This document shows, in pieces, positions 51,130 through 59,721 of a stretch of DNA of 64,000 bases (its first letter is position 1; the number at the start of each line of letters is the position of its first letter). The DNA comes from CAYMZZ01 sp047600605 (GTDB lineage: Bacteria > Bacteroidota > Bacteroidia > Chitinophagales > Chitinophagaceae). The translations under genes and the position numbers were made by a program. A model generated the notes under the pieces. It was not told where the DNA came from. It did no database searches and saw only the letters and a program-made list of their open reading frames with translations. The stretch lies in assembly GCA_047600605.1 (NCBI GenBank), contig JASGKK010000001.1, forward strand, positions 682,001 through 746,000, given 5' to 3'.

Positions 51130-51996
51130 ATGCGGAATTTTACACGACTCTTTTTGTTACTGGTAACTGTTGGTGCGCTGGCTGGCTCTGCCAATGCACA
51201 ATGCCTTACCCCTCAGGGTATGACAGCTACCCCTCTGAATGGTGGCGGCAACTGTTTTATGTTTATTCAGTTTGCAATCCCCAACTCCAATGTAAGTATT
51301 TATAACGCCGGTGGATATGTAGCACAGGCTACTGCCAATGCCGCCGGTACCGTTGTTGTGCCTTATGCCTGCGGACAGGGTCCTATCACCGCCGTGCTTT
51401 CTGTTAATCTGAGCACAGGCGCATTCTGCAACAATGTAGTGATCTCTACTCCTGCCACTCTGCCTGTAAAGTATACCTCCTTTACCAGCACTATCCAGTC
51501 TCAGGGTGTATTGCTGAAATGGGCAACTTCGTATGAATTCAATAACGCCAAATTTGTTGTTGAAAAAAGCATTGATGGCGTTAATTACACATCGGTAGGC
51601 GAAATTACCGGAGCAGAAAACTCCTACGAAGAAAAAAATTACTCATTCACTGACCTCAGTTTCCGTGCCGGCGATGTGGCTTATTACCGCATCAAACAGG
51701 TGGATCTCGACAATAAATTCACTTATTCAAAAGTGGTTTATGTCAACAACAGTAAAGCTGGTCTGGGCAATATCCGTCTGTTCCCCAATCCTGTTCGCGG
51801 CAATGAAACAATCCAGGTAGCAGGTATTTCTGCAGCTGACCTCAACAAAGGCAATGTGCGTATTTATAGTGTGACAGGCGCTCCTGTTGCATTTGATATC
51901 GCCGGCAGCAATGCCATTCAGCTCGATAGCAGAACACCCAGCGGTATGTATATCATCCAGATCCTGGATAAGAGCTATCGTATTCTGAAGAATTAA
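51130..51996 (+). CDS. Secreted protein with type IX secretion C-terminal sorting domain
   Basis: This 288-residue protein has a signal peptide (MRNFTRLFLLLVTVGALAGSANA), a Cys-containing N-terminal domain (residues about 24-110, two Cys pairs), a middle beta-sandwich (PVKYTSFTSTIQSQGVLLKW to SFRAGDVAYYRIKQVDLDNK) and the classical type A T9SS domain at the end: IRLFPNPVRGNETIQVAG, VRIYSVTGAPV and TPSGMYIIQILDKSYRILKN. The last domain is recognised by the T9SS, which secretes the protein and anchors it on the surface. The function of the front part is unknown. Paired hairpin repeats lie upstream. Confidence 0.85.
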   Translation: MRNFTRLFLLLVTVGALAGSANAQCLTPQGMTATPLNGGGNCFMFIQFAIPNSNVSIYNAGGYVAQATANAAGTVVVPYACGQGPITAVLSVNLSTGAFCNNVVISTPATLPVKYTSFTSTIQSQGVLLKWATSYEFNNAKFVVEKSIDGVNYTSVGEITGAENSYEEKNYSFTDLSFRAGDVAYYRIKQVDLDNKFTYSKVVYVNNSKAGLGNIRLFPNPVRGNETIQVAGISAADLNKGNVRIYSVTGAPVAFDIAGSNAIQLDSRTPSGMYIIQILDKSYRILKN

Positions 51997-52028
51997 ACAA
52001 AAACTTACCAATACTAACTGCAGGTAAT

Positions 52029-52055
52029 GAAATGCCTCCCTTGCGGGGGCATTTC
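52029..52055. terminator. Terminator between the T9SS protein and tilS
   Basis: GAAATGCC-T-CCC (52029-52040) pairs with GGGGGCATTTC (52045-52055) around a TTGC loop. It is followed by TCTCATTTTA and lies 33 bp after the T9SS gene stop; it can serve both converging genes. Confidence 0.65.
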
Positions 52056-52060
52056 TCATT

Positions 52061-53401
52061 TTACAGCGGTGTCCATTGCAGTTTCCAGACGCTGGTAGTA
52101 GAGGACCTGACCTTAAAACGGTCGTCAATGCGATGACCCGGCAGCCATACGATTTTCTTGTCCATTTCCACTACGAGCGCCTGCTCCTTCTGGATTTTGG
52201 AAAGCTTCTGATCGATAAAGAAACGGGCCAGCTTTTTCTTTTTACCCATGCCTAAGGGATAAAAATAATCTCCCTGCCTCCAGGTACGGAGCAATAAAGG
52301 AAACTGCACCTGCCGTGTATCAAGTAAGGCGATACAGGGATCAGCAGAGATTATTTCTCCAGGCTGTATGGCCTGTTGCTCCACCTGCAGTTGCCCCCAT
52401 TGTGTAGCATAGCTGCCAGGTTTTTCTATCAGCAGCCAGTTATCGGCAGTACCCGGCTGTGATGCAATTACAAGCCAGGCGCGGTTGCGGATGACGCGGT
52501 GTGTGGCAGAAGCCACATAACGGCCCGATGTGCTATTGCAAAGTGCCAGCACTTCATCTGTCTGTGCCGGGCTAAACCCGAAATCGCGGATTATTTCATA
52601 CAAAACAGTACGGGGAGCAGTCTGCTGCTGCAGTTTGAGTACAGGTATATGGTGTTCCTGTCCTTTCTGCTCTACCAGTGAGCGGCGGATCCGGGCTATG
52701 GCAGCGCGATAAATCATTTCCGTTTCACGCAGGCGCAGCAGGTTATCGGCCAGCTGCTGCTCCACTCCGGGAAATATTTTTCTGACCACTGGTACCAATT
52801 GATGACGCAGGTAATTGCGGGCATACTTATCACTGGCATTACTGCTGTCTTCTACCCACTGCAATCCACGCTCATGGGCATAATCTGCCAGCTGTTCTCT
52901 TGTAGCGAACAATAACGGTCGTGCTATATGATCACGCAGCGGCAACATACCGCGGAGTCCGGCAATGCCTGTACCCTTAAAATAATTATACAGCGAGGTT
53001 TCTATATTATCATCCAGGTGATGGGCGGTTACAATGAACGCAGGCTGGATAATGCAGCGTATCCGTTGCTCTTCAAACCAGCTATAACGCAGTTCACGTG
53101 CGGCCACCTGTACCGGCAATCCTTTGTTTTCGGCATAATACAATGTATCAAATACCTGTACCTGTACGGCAATACCATATTTATCTGCGAGCTGTCGTAC
53201 AAAAGCCTCATCCCGATTGCTCTCCTCCCCTCTCAGCGAAAAATTGCAATGGAGTATTTCCAGGCTATAACCTGCTTCCCGGCAGAGATCCAGCAAAACC
53301 ACAGAGTCGAGACCGCCACTCACCGCCAGCAACAAATGGGCCCGGGCAGGGAAAAGCTTTTCTTCTTCAATAAACTTCCTGAATGAATCCAGTAAATGCA
53401 T
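52061..53401 (-). CDS. tilS: tRNA(Ile)-lysidine synthetase
   Basis: This 446-residue protein has the N-type ATP pyrophosphatase core with the P-loop SGGLDSVVLLDLCR near residue 32. It also carries the TilS helical linker and the C-terminal substrate-binding domain (LLRTWRQGDYFYPLGMGKKKKLARFFIDQKLS), with HLDDNIETSLYNYFKGTGI in the core. It joins lysine to C34 of tRNA-Ile(CAU), changing its decoding from Met to Ile, and is essential in nearly all bacteria. The start at 53401 gives the normal length; an ATG 75 bp upstream would add an unusual leader. Confidence 0.95.
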   Translation of the reverse strand: MHLLDSFRKFIEEEKLFPARAHLLLAVSGGLDSVVLLDLCREAGYSLEILHCNFSLRGEESNRDEAFVRQLADKYGIAVQVQVFDTLYYAENKGLPVQVAARELRYSWFEEQRIRCIIQPAFIVTAHHLDDNIETSLYNYFKGTGIAGLRGMLPLRDHIARPLLFATREQLADYAHERGLQWVEDSSNASDKYARNYLRHQLVPVVRKIFPGVEQQLADNLLRLRETEMIYRAAIARIRRSLVEQKGQEHHIPVLKLQQQTAPRTVLYEIIRDFGFSPAQTDEVLALCNSTSGRYVASATHRVIRNRAWLVIASQPGTADNWLLIEKPGSYATQWGQLQVEQQAIQPGEIISADPCIALLDTRQVQFPLLLRTWRQGDYFYPLGMGKKKKLARFFIDQKLSKIQKEQALVVEMDKKIVWLPGHRIDDRFKVRSSTTSVWKLQWTPL

Positions 53402-53742
53402 GTGTTGCGAAGGTAGTATATGCAGACTGTTGTCGGGAGAAAATGAATTACCGGAAAGTTCTTTGCTTTTATACAATACTTATAGTTGGTGGAAAATCAT
53501 TTTGATGGCACAGGGGGCATAAACATCCCTGGCTTTCCCATTTCGTCCAGGCATTTAATCCGATCCTTTCGCCTCTACAGCCGGCCGATGTGGTGCATCT
53601 ACCATGTATAGATTCACGATGCAGCGTGGGTCTGGTTGCTTTTCTAATAACATTCAAAACCACCTCTAAGCATCTGACTGGAAGAAGGGCCCTTTAGCCG
53701 GTAATTTTCCGCTACACAGCAATAACATGCAGACTTACGGAT
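53402..53742. other. 341-bp gap with no firm gene
   Basis: This gap lies between tilS and the TPR gene. A 64-codon minus-strand frame (53469-53663) ends in a Cys-rich segment (GCLCPLCHQND) but has no family match that I know and no neighbours of its own. No hairpin terminator or repeat is evident. Confidence 0.4.
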
Positions 53743-54054
53743 TTACAGCGTGAGCTCTTCGTAGGCAGAGCGGAGTTCGCCCAGTGCATGAAGATCACCG
53801 GCTTCCCGGGCTGCAGACATACCCTGCTCATACCAGTTTATGGCCAGCGCTGTTTCGCCCAGTTGTACCAGCAACTGCGCGAGGTGATAATAGCTGCCTA
53901 CATAAGCCGGATCGCGGTTCAGCAACTGTTCCCATTGCTGACGGGCCTGCGCAGCCTCGCCCATTTTTACATATTCCAGTGCCAGCGCATGCTGTAAAAA
54001 ACTGTCACCGGGACTTTGCTTCAGAAATTCCTGTAGTCTTTGAACACGATCCAT
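53743..54054 (-). CDS. Tetratricopeptide repeat protein
   Basis: This 103-residue all-helical protein is built of about 2.5 TPR units: SFLQHALALEYVKMGEAAQARQQ, YVGSYYHLAQLLVQLGETALAINWYEQ and AGDLHALGELRSAYEEL. TPRs bind other proteins; the partner is unknown. The start at 54054 (MDRVQRL) is chosen because the longer frame adds an atypical leader overlapping the etf promoter region. It is divergent from etfB with 118 bp between the start codons. Confidence 0.75.
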   Translation of the reverse strand: MDRVQRLQEFLKQSPGDSFLQHALALEYVKMGEAAQARQQWEQLLNRDPAYVGSYYHLAQLLVQLGETALAINWYEQGMSAAREAGDLHALGELRSAYEELTL

Positions 54055-54104
54055 ATCAGGGAAAAATTTTAGAAAGAAATGACCGTATTTTACGACGCAA
54101 CACT

Positions 54105-54112
54105 TATCTTTG
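54105..54112 (+). promoter_or_regulatory. Promoter -7 element of etfBA
   Basis: TATCTTTG is a perfect TAnnTTTG, 60 bp before the ATG of etfB at 54173. No strong -33 box is seen at the standard distance. Confidence 0.5.
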
Positions 54113-54172
54113 TTTAGTTGCATAAACAACTATCCAACTCCTGCTAACGTGGGGTTTCTTAAAACTTTCTAT

Positions 54173-54916
54173 ATGAAAATATTGGTTTGTATCAGTAAAA
54201 CGCCGGACACAACGGCAAAAATAGCTTTCACTGACAACAACACGAAATTCGATCAGAATGGTGTGCAGTGGATCATCAATCCCTATGATGAGTGGTATGC
54301 GCTTGTGCGTGCCATTGAGCTGAAAGAAAAAGATCCTGCTGTGATCATACACCTGGTGACGGTGGGTGGCGCCGATGCCGAACCCGTGATCCGTAAGGCA
54401 CTTGCCCTTGGCGGAGATGAAGCCATTCGGGTCAATGCAGACAGCCATGACAGTTTTTATATTGCTTCACAGATAGCTGCAGTAGCCAAAGAGGGTGGCT
54501 ATGATCTGGTGTTTACCGGCAAGGAGACGATTGATTACAATGGTTCTTCTATCGGAGGCATGGTGGCCGAGCTGCTCGATCTGCCTTTTATATCACTGGC
54601 AGCAAAATTTGAATTAAATGGCACAACAGCTAACATTACCAGAGAGATAGAAGGTGGTGAAGAAGTAAATGAAGTGACACTGCCAGTAGTTGTCAGTGCA
54701 CAAAAAGGCATGGCTGAGCAGCGTATCCCCAATATGCGCGGCATCATGGCAGCACGTACCAAACCATTGAAAGTGGTAGAACCGGTAGCGGCCGACGCCC
54801 TGACCAGCGTGACCAGTTTTGGCACCCCGCCTCCCAAGGCCGGCGTAAAATTGGTAGCTCCGGACAATGTAGACGAACTGGTTCGCCTTCTTCACGAAGA
54901 AGCAAAGGCTATCTGA
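54173..54916 (+). CDS. etfB: Electron transfer flavoprotein, beta subunit
   Basis: This 247-residue protein matches EtfB/FixA: MKILVCISKTPDTTAKIAF, the AMP-binding GKETIDYNGSSIGGMVAELL and the recognition loop region DLPFISLAAKFEL. With EtfA it forms a heterodimer carrying FAD that moves electrons from acyl-CoA and other dehydrogenases to ETF-quinone oxidoreductase. Position 54173 fits the family start. etfA follows 43 bp later. No dehydrogenase gene is in the window. Confidence 0.95.
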   Translation: MKILVCISKTPDTTAKIAFTDNNTKFDQNGVQWIINPYDEWYALVRAIELKEKDPAVIIHLVTVGGADAEPVIRKALALGGDEAIRVNADSHDSFYIASQIAAVAKEGGYDLVFTGKETIDYNGSSIGGMVAELLDLPFISLAAKFELNGTTANITREIEGGEEVNEVTLPVVVSAQKGMAEQRIPNMRGIMAARTKPLKVVEPVAADALTSVTSFGTPPPKAGVKLVAPDNVDELVRLLHEEAKAI

Positions 54917-54959
54917 CCATACACCCTTTACCTTATACCTTTTAATTTAATAATACATC

Positions 54960-55925
54960 ATGTCTATACTTGTATATATTGATATCGCCGATGGGCAGAT
55001 TAAGAAAAATTCGCTGGAAGCTGCTTCTTATGGAGCGAAGCTGGCAGCACAAATGGGCACTACGGCCGAAGCGGTAGTGCTGGGTACGGTTACCGAAGAC
55101 CTGGCTTCACTGGGTCAGTATGGTATCAGCAAAGTGCATCAGGTAAATAATGCGGCCCTGAATCAACTCGATGCCCAGGTGTATGCACAGGCGGTTGCCG
55201 AAATTGCCGGCAGCACTGGTGCCACTGTGATCGTTTTTTCACATAATCTCAACGGTAAAGCAATAGCTCCCCGCGTATCCGCAAGGCTTAAAGCGGGTCT
55301 GGTAGCAGGTGCGGTGGCCCTGCCCGATACCAGCAATGGATTTACTGTTAAGAAAAATGTGTTTTCAGGAAAGGCTTTTGCCAATGTGAGTGTGAGCTCT
55401 CCTGTTAAGATCATTTCTCTTAACCCCAACGCCTACCCGGTGACCAAAACGGAAGGAAAGGCTGAAGTGGTGCAGGCAAGCCCTGCCCTGCCCGCAGCGC
55501 GTGTAAAAGTGACCAGTGTGAGCAAGGCCAGCGGTGAAATTCCACTTACCGAAGCAGAGATTGTAGTAAGCGCCGGCCGTGGTCTGAAAGGTCCCGAAAA
55601 CTGGGGTATGGTGGAAGACCTGGCCAAAGTCTTGCATGCTGCTACTGCCTGTAGCCGTCCGGTAGCCGATGCGCACTGGCGTCCGCACCATGAGCATGTG
55701 GGACAAACCGGTTTTGCCATCGCCCCCAATCTGTATATCGCCATTGGTATCTCGGGTGCCATTCAGCACCTCGCTGGTGTTAACCGCAGCAAGGTGATCG
55801 TGGTTATCAACAAAGACCCCGAAGCGCCTTTCTTCAAAGCTGCCGACTACGGAATTGTAGGCGATGCTTTTGAAGTGGTGCCTCAGCTGACTGCTGCTAT
55901 CCGCAAACTGAAAGGAACGGCCTGA
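54960..55925 (+). CDS. etfA: Electron transfer flavoprotein, alpha subunit
   Basis: This 321-residue protein matches EtfA/FixB. The N-terminal half is the alpha-domain I (SILVYIDIADGQIKKNSLEA). The C-terminal FAD-binding half has the hallmark VVSAGRGLKGPENWGMVEDL and the FAD-contacting GQTGFAIAPNLYIAIGISGAIQHLAG, followed by VVINKDPEAPFFKAADYGIVGD. It holds the FAD that accepts electrons from dehydrogenases. It is the second gene of the etfBA operon and ends 24 bp before a strong terminator. Confidence 0.96.
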   Translation: MSILVYIDIADGQIKKNSLEAASYGAKLAAQMGTTAEAVVLGTVTEDLASLGQYGISKVHQVNNAALNQLDAQVYAQAVAEIAGSTGATVIVFSHNLNGKAIAPRVSARLKAGLVAGAVALPDTSNGFTVKKNVFSGKAFANVSVSSPVKIISLNPNAYPVTKTEGKAEVVQASPALPAARVKVTSVSKASGEIPLTEAEIVVSAGRGLKGPENWGMVEDLAKVLHAATACSRPVADAHWRPHHEHVGQTGFAIAPNLYIAIGISGAIQHLAGVNRSKVIVVINKDPEAPFFKAADYGIVGDAFEVVPQLTAAIRKLKGTA

Positions 55926-55948
55926 ACGGTCCCGGATTAATTCTATAC

Positions 55949-55982
55949 AGCCTGAATGACCTATCTTCATTCAGGCTTTTTT
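55949..55982 (+). terminator. Terminator of etfBA, directly abutting the next start codon
   Basis: AGCCTGAATG (55949-55958) pairs with CATTCAGGCT (55968-55977), followed by TTTTTT to 55982. The ATG of the next gene is at 55983, so no space for a leader remains between the U-tract and the start. Confidence 0.8.
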
Positions 55983-56648
55983 ATGCGCATACATCTACTG
56001 CTTCTTTTATTGCTGCCGGTCACGGTTTCTGCACAGAAATCCTTTACGGGCACCATCGACTACCGGCTTACCAACACCGACACGAGCCTGGATGTACGTG
56101 TGCAGGCCGTCTTTATTCCCGGTAAAATCCGGTTTAGCCTGCATCCGGTAAAGACACCGGCCGGCGCAGATGTAAAAGAGGAATTGCTTATCCTGGATTT
56201 TGAACAGGCCGCTATTTTCCGGATTAAGGATAAAGAGAAAATCGTCGAACGCGAAAACATGGGCGGTAAAAACAGTAAGCAGGACATCCCCTCTTTGAAA
56301 CCAGCCGACACATCGTATATACTGGGTAGATTGGTCAGGGAGTACAGCAGCGGCTGGGTGGAAAAAGAAGAGATAAAGGGAAAAGATACGGTCAAAAACC
56401 GGGTGCGTGCCAGTTTCTGGTATGCCGGCGATCTGGCTTATCCTATCCCTGATTCACTGGGCCGTGAACAGATGGTCCCGCTTTTTACCAATGGCCGGGT
56501 ATGCCTGGGATTTTCGATCCTGGTACGCTCTGGCGCTCTTGAATTTGATCTGCTGAGCCGTGCTCAGAACCTGCGGACCGGAAGGGTCCTGAAGCTATCC
56601 AAACTATTCAGATTCCCAGAGGATTATACGCACAGGAAGAAGGACTGA
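55983..56648 (+). CDS. Secreted protein of unknown function (GLPGLI-like?)
   Basis: This 221-residue protein has a signal peptide (MRIHLLLLLLLPVTVSAQ) and a mature strand-rich domain starting KSFTGTIDYRLTNTDTSLDV, then DFEQAAIFRIKDKEKIVERE and LGREQMVPLFTNGRVCLGFS. The opening resembles other exported Bacteroidota proteins that start with a GxIxY strand, but I cannot fix the family. The ATG at 55983 follows directly after the T-run of the etf terminator; a frame starting earlier (55956) would begin inside the hairpin. Its own promoter is therefore hard to place, and it may depend on readthrough. Confidence 0.6.
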   Translation: MRIHLLLLLLLPVTVSAQKSFTGTIDYRLTNTDTSLDVRVQAVFIPGKIRFSLHPVKTPAGADVKEELLILDFEQAAIFRIKDKEKIVERENMGGKNSKQDIPSLKPADTSYILGRLVREYSSGWVEKEEIKGKDTVKNRVRASFWYAGDLAYPIPDSLGREQMVPLFTNGRVCLGFSILVRSGALEFDLLSRAQNLRTGRVLKLSKLFRFPEDYTHRKKD

Positions 56649-56715
56649 ATGTAAAAAAGGGACGTAAAATGCGCTTCTTTTTTGGCTCAAATGTCTTAGT
56701 TTCGTGCGATATTTT

Positions 56716-57321
56716 ATGAAGAAGATAGAACTGGAAATAGTGGCCTTATCGCATAGCATCACGCAGACGCATTCCTATGCGGTGGTGCTGGGTGAAGTAA
56801 ACGGACTGCGCAGGCTTCCTATCGTAATCGGCGGATTTGAAGCACAGGCTATAGCCGTAGCACTGGAAAAAATGAATCCCAGCCGTCCACTCACCCACGA
56901 TCTGATGAAGAATTTTCTCAATGCTTTTGCCATTGAGTTGCACGAAATCATCATCTGCGACCTGCAGGAAGGCATCTTCTACTCCAAGCTCGTCTGCTCT
57001 TCTGAAAATGATACCATCGAAATAGATTCCCGCACATCAGACGCACTGGCGCTGGCCGTTCGTTTTGGCTGCCCTATTTATACCTACGAGAATATCCTGG
57101 AAAGCGCCGGCATCCTGATGGAAGATACCGGCAACAGCAAAAAACGCAAGGCCAAGCAGGAAGTGGTTGTCGAGGAGCCCGGTACTACCGGTCACGAAGA
57201 CCTCAAAACCATGACGCTGGAGGAACTGGATGTTCTGCTCAATGAAGTGCTGGAAAGTGAGGATTATATCCGTGCTATTGCCATACGCGACGAGATCAAT
57301 AGCCGGAAAAAGAACCGCTGA
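56716..57321 (+). CDS. Bifunctional nuclease (BFN/DUF151) domain protein with UVR motif
   Basis: This 201-residue protein has a DUF151/BFN domain at residues about 1-130: ELEIVALSHSITQTHSYAVV, RLPIVIGGFEAQAIAVALE, SRPLTHDLMKNFLNAFA and SRTSDALALAVRFGCPIYTYE. A linker follows, then a C-terminal UVR-type motif (LDVLLNEVLESEDYIRAIAIRDE) like that of UvrB/UvrC interaction helices. BFN proteins of plants show RNase and DNase activity; the bacterial role is not established. The start at 56716 matches the family. ispE begins 27 bp downstream. Confidence 0.88.
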   Translation: MKKIELEIVALSHSITQTHSYAVVLGEVNGLRRLPIVIGGFEAQAIAVALEKMNPSRPLTHDLMKNFLNAFAIELHEIIICDLQEGIFYSKLVCSSENDTIEIDSRTSDALALAVRFGCPIYTYENILESAGILMEDTGNSKKRKAKQEVVVEEPGTTGHEDLKTMTLEELDVLLNEVLESEDYIRAIAIRDEINSRKKNR

Positions 57322-57348
57322 TCCCCTGCTCATTCAACCTGATTTTAC

Positions 57349-58164
57349 GTGATTGTATTCCCCAACGCAAAGATCAATCTGGGTTTGCGCGTACTGCGCA
57401 AAAGAGCTGATGGCTTTCACGACATTGAAACCATTTTTTACCCGGTAACTCTTTGCGATGCGCTGGAAATACTCCCCTCCCATACCACTGAATCTTCTTT
57501 CCGGTGTACTGGCCTGTCCCCGGAAATTGTCTCCGGGCAAAACCTGGTACTGAAAGCCTATGAACTGCTGAAGACACATTTTCCGGAAATACCTCCTGTT
57601 GATATTTTTCTGCACAAAGCCATCCCGGCCGGTGCCGGCCTGGGGGGGGGCAGTGCCGATGCCAGCTTTACCCTGCAATTGCTTTGCAGACAGTTTCGCC
57701 TTCCGGCCACGGATGAATTACTGCAGCAACTGGCGCTCACGCTGGGCAGCGATTGTCCTTTTTTTCTGTACAATAAACCCTCCCTGGGTACAGGACGGGG
57801 CGAACAACTGCAACCGGTTTCCCCGGATCTGAAAAATCATGCCTGGGTGCTGGTCAATCCCCGTATACACGTCTCCACTGCAGCTGCGTTTGCTGCCATT
57901 ACTCCGCAGGTACCGGCAGAGAGCCTGCAGGAGCTGATTCATTTGCCTCCGGCGCAATGGCAGGGCCGGGTGATCAACGATTTTGAAATACCCGTCTTTG
58001 CATTACACCCCGAGATCGCCGCCATTAAAGAAACACTTCTGTCGGCAGGAGCAGTATTTGCTGCTATGAGTGGCACAGGCAGTACGGTCTTCGGATTGTT
58101 TGAGCAAAAGGAACCGCAGTTGCCCGCGTTTCCGGATCATTATTTTGTACGAAGTGGTCGGTGA
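57349..58164 (+). CDS. ispE: 4-diphosphocytidyl-2-C-methyl-D-erythritol kinase
   Basis: This 271-residue GHMP kinase has the family motifs in order: NAKINLGLRVLRKRADGFHD (motif 1), the ATP-binding loop PAGAGLGGGSADAS (motif 2) and MSGTGSTVFGLF (motif 3). It phosphorylates CDP-methylerythritol in the MEP pathway to isoprenoids. It starts with GTG at 57349, the only in-frame start before motif 1. Two oddities: a run of nine G in the ATP loop (57642-57650), and the last codons (Arg-Ser-Gly-Arg-stop) read from the intergenic repeat AGTGGTCGGTGATCAG that also occurs at 6619. Confidence 0.95.
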   Translation: MIVFPNAKINLGLRVLRKRADGFHDIETIFYPVTLCDALEILPSHTTESSFRCTGLSPEIVSGQNLVLKAYELLKTHFPEIPPVDIFLHKAIPAGAGLGGGSADASFTLQLLCRQFRLPATDELLQQLALTLGSDCPFFLYNKPSLGTGRGEQLQPVSPDLKNHAWVLVNPRIHVSTAAAFAAITPQVPAESLQELIHLPPAQWQGRVINDFEIPVFALHPEIAAIKETLLSAGAVFAAMSGTGSTVFGLFEQKEPQLPAFPDHYFVRSGR

Positions 58165-58300
58165 TCAGAAGACAGTGGTCGGTAGCTGGTGGTTAGTGCT
58201 CGGTTATACATTCTGTCCATCTTCAAATTTTCAGATCGCCAAATCTTCAGATCATTAGCACATTACCCCATCAGCACATTAGCACATTCATTCTTTAAAC
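58153..58300. repeat. Composite intergenic repeat, left arm, upstream of rocD
   Basis: The block starts with AGTGGTCGGTGATCAG (58153-58168, inside the ispE end), continues with AGTGGTCGGTAG and GGTTAGTG, then a 31-nt CATCTTCAAATTTTC... segment (58218-58248) and ATTAGCACATTCATTCTTTAAAC-type end (58278-58300). The last two have inverted counterparts after rocD (59779-59809, 28 of 31 positions; 59750-59772, 22 of 23). The rest of the gap to 58478 has no gene; CCTCCC/GGGAGG (58398-58413) is a short hairpin. Confidence 0.7.
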
Positions 58301-58478
58301 TTTCCCTATCTTTACAACCATCAACCAGTCACTGACCATACCGGCTTTTCTTCAACGCAATCTCGATCTGCTCAATCATCAATGATGCATGGCCGCGCCT
58401 CCCGCACGGGAGGTAAATGGCGCATACGCGTCTGTTTCACAATTGTTCCTTTTCTCCTTTCACTTATTTTCTTTTGTT

Positions 58479-59717
58479 ATGCAAACACAGTTATCAATTA
58501 TATCTGAAAAGTCACAGCATTACCTGGACCTTGAACAACAGTATGGCGCACACAACTACCATCCACTGCCTGTAGTACTGGAACGCGGACAGGGTGTATA
58601 CGTATGGGATGTGGATGGCAAACGATACTACGATTTCCTGAGCGGCTATTCTGCCGTCAACCAGGGACATTGTCATCCGGCTATCGTAGCAGCATTTACT
58701 GCACAGGCTCAGCAACTGACACTGACAAGCCGTGCTTTTCACAGCAACCTGCTGGGTGAGTATGCACAGTATATCACTTCCTATTTTGGTTACGACAAAG
58801 TATTGCCGATGAATACGGGTGTGGAAGCGGTGGAAACAGGGCTTAAACTTTGCCGTAAATGGGGCTATGAAATAAAGGGTATTCCTGACGGGCAAGCCAA
58901 AGTGATCGTGTGTACCGGCAATTTCCATGGCCGTACCATGGGTGTGATATCATTTAGTTCCGACCCTTCTTCTACGACTCATTTTGGCCCTTATCTGCCC
59001 GGTTTTATCAGCATTCCTTACAACGATGTACCGGCGTTGACAGAAGCCTTAAAAGATCCGTCTGTGGCTGGTTTTCTGGTAAAGCCAATTCAGGGAGAAG
59101 CAGGTGTCGTAGTGCCGGATGAAGGTTATCTCGCGGCTGCACGCCGGCTTTGTACAGATGCTAATGTATTGTTGATCGCAGATGAGATACAAACCGGCCT
59201 GGCCCGTACCGGTCTTATGCTGGCCTGTGATCATGAAGGGGTACGTCCCGATATCCTTTTACTGGGCAAAGCACTTAGTGGTGGCATGCTTCCCGTAAGT
59301 GCCGTACTTGCCGATGATGAAGTGATGCTGACCATTGGTCCCGGTGAACATGGCTCTACCTATGGCGGCAACCCACTGGCCTGCCGTACTGCCATTGCCG
59401 CCCTGCAGGTACTCAAAGACGAACGGATGGCAGAGCAGGCAACTGCGATGGGCGAATTGCTTCGTGAAGGATTACGGCAATTACAATCGCCATATATCAG
59501 TCTCGTACGTGGCAAAGGATTATTGAATGCGATTGTGATCAGGCACAGTAATCCCGATGCAGCCTGGCAGCTCTGCCTCGAACTGAAAGAAAACGGTTTG
59601 CTGGCCAAACCAACCCATGGCGACAAAATCCGGTTTGCCCCGCCCCTTGTTATTACTGCAGAGCAGGTAGAAGAATGTGTAGCGATCATTGGCCGGTCGT
59701 TACATTGCCTGGATTGA
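58479..59717 (+). CDS. rocD: Ornithine--oxo-acid aminotransferase
   Basis: This 412-residue PLP enzyme of the class III aminotransferases matches ornithine delta-aminotransferase: QYGAHNYHPLPVVLERGQG, YYDFLSGYSAVNQGHCHPAI, PMNTGVEAVETGLKLCRKWG, the PLP Asp in LLIADEIQTGLARTG and the Schiff-base Lys in LLGKALSGGMLPVSAVL. It converts ornithine and 2-oxoglutarate to glutamate semialdehyde and glutamate. The start at 58479 is the family start; an ATG 90 bp upstream would add a long hydrophobic leader. The gene sits between two inverted arms of a composite intergenic repeat. Confidence 0.95.
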   Translation: MQTQLSIISEKSQHYLDLEQQYGAHNYHPLPVVLERGQGVYVWDVDGKRYYDFLSGYSAVNQGHCHPAIVAAFTAQAQQLTLTSRAFHSNLLGEYAQYITSYFGYDKVLPMNTGVEAVETGLKLCRKWGYEIKGIPDGQAKVIVCTGNFHGRTMGVISFSSDPSSTTHFGPYLPGFISIPYNDVPALTEALKDPSVAGFLVKPIQGEAGVVVPDEGYLAAARRLCTDANVLLIADEIQTGLARTGLMLACDHEGVRPDILLLGKALSGGMLPVSAVLADDEVMLTIGPGEHGSTYGGNPLACRTAIAALQVLKDERMAEQATAMGELLREGLRQLQSPYISLVRGKGLLNAIVIRHSNPDAAWQLCLELKENGLLAKPTHGDKIRFAPPLVITAEQVEECVAIIGRSLHCLD

Positions 59718-59721
59718 AGAA

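Noticed and set aside
53469..53663. 64-codon minus-strand frame with a GCLCPLC segment
   Set aside because: It overlaps the upstream end of tilS, has no start context, no family match and an unusual composition. The two Cys pairs alone are not enough.
57642..57650. G-run read as a frameshift
   Set aside because: The frame is open through it and the GHMP loop is intact, so there is no sign of a break.
58389..58478. Upstream start for rocD adding 30 residues
   Set aside because: The extra leader is hydrophobic and not found in the family; the ATG at 58479 begins the standard N-terminus.
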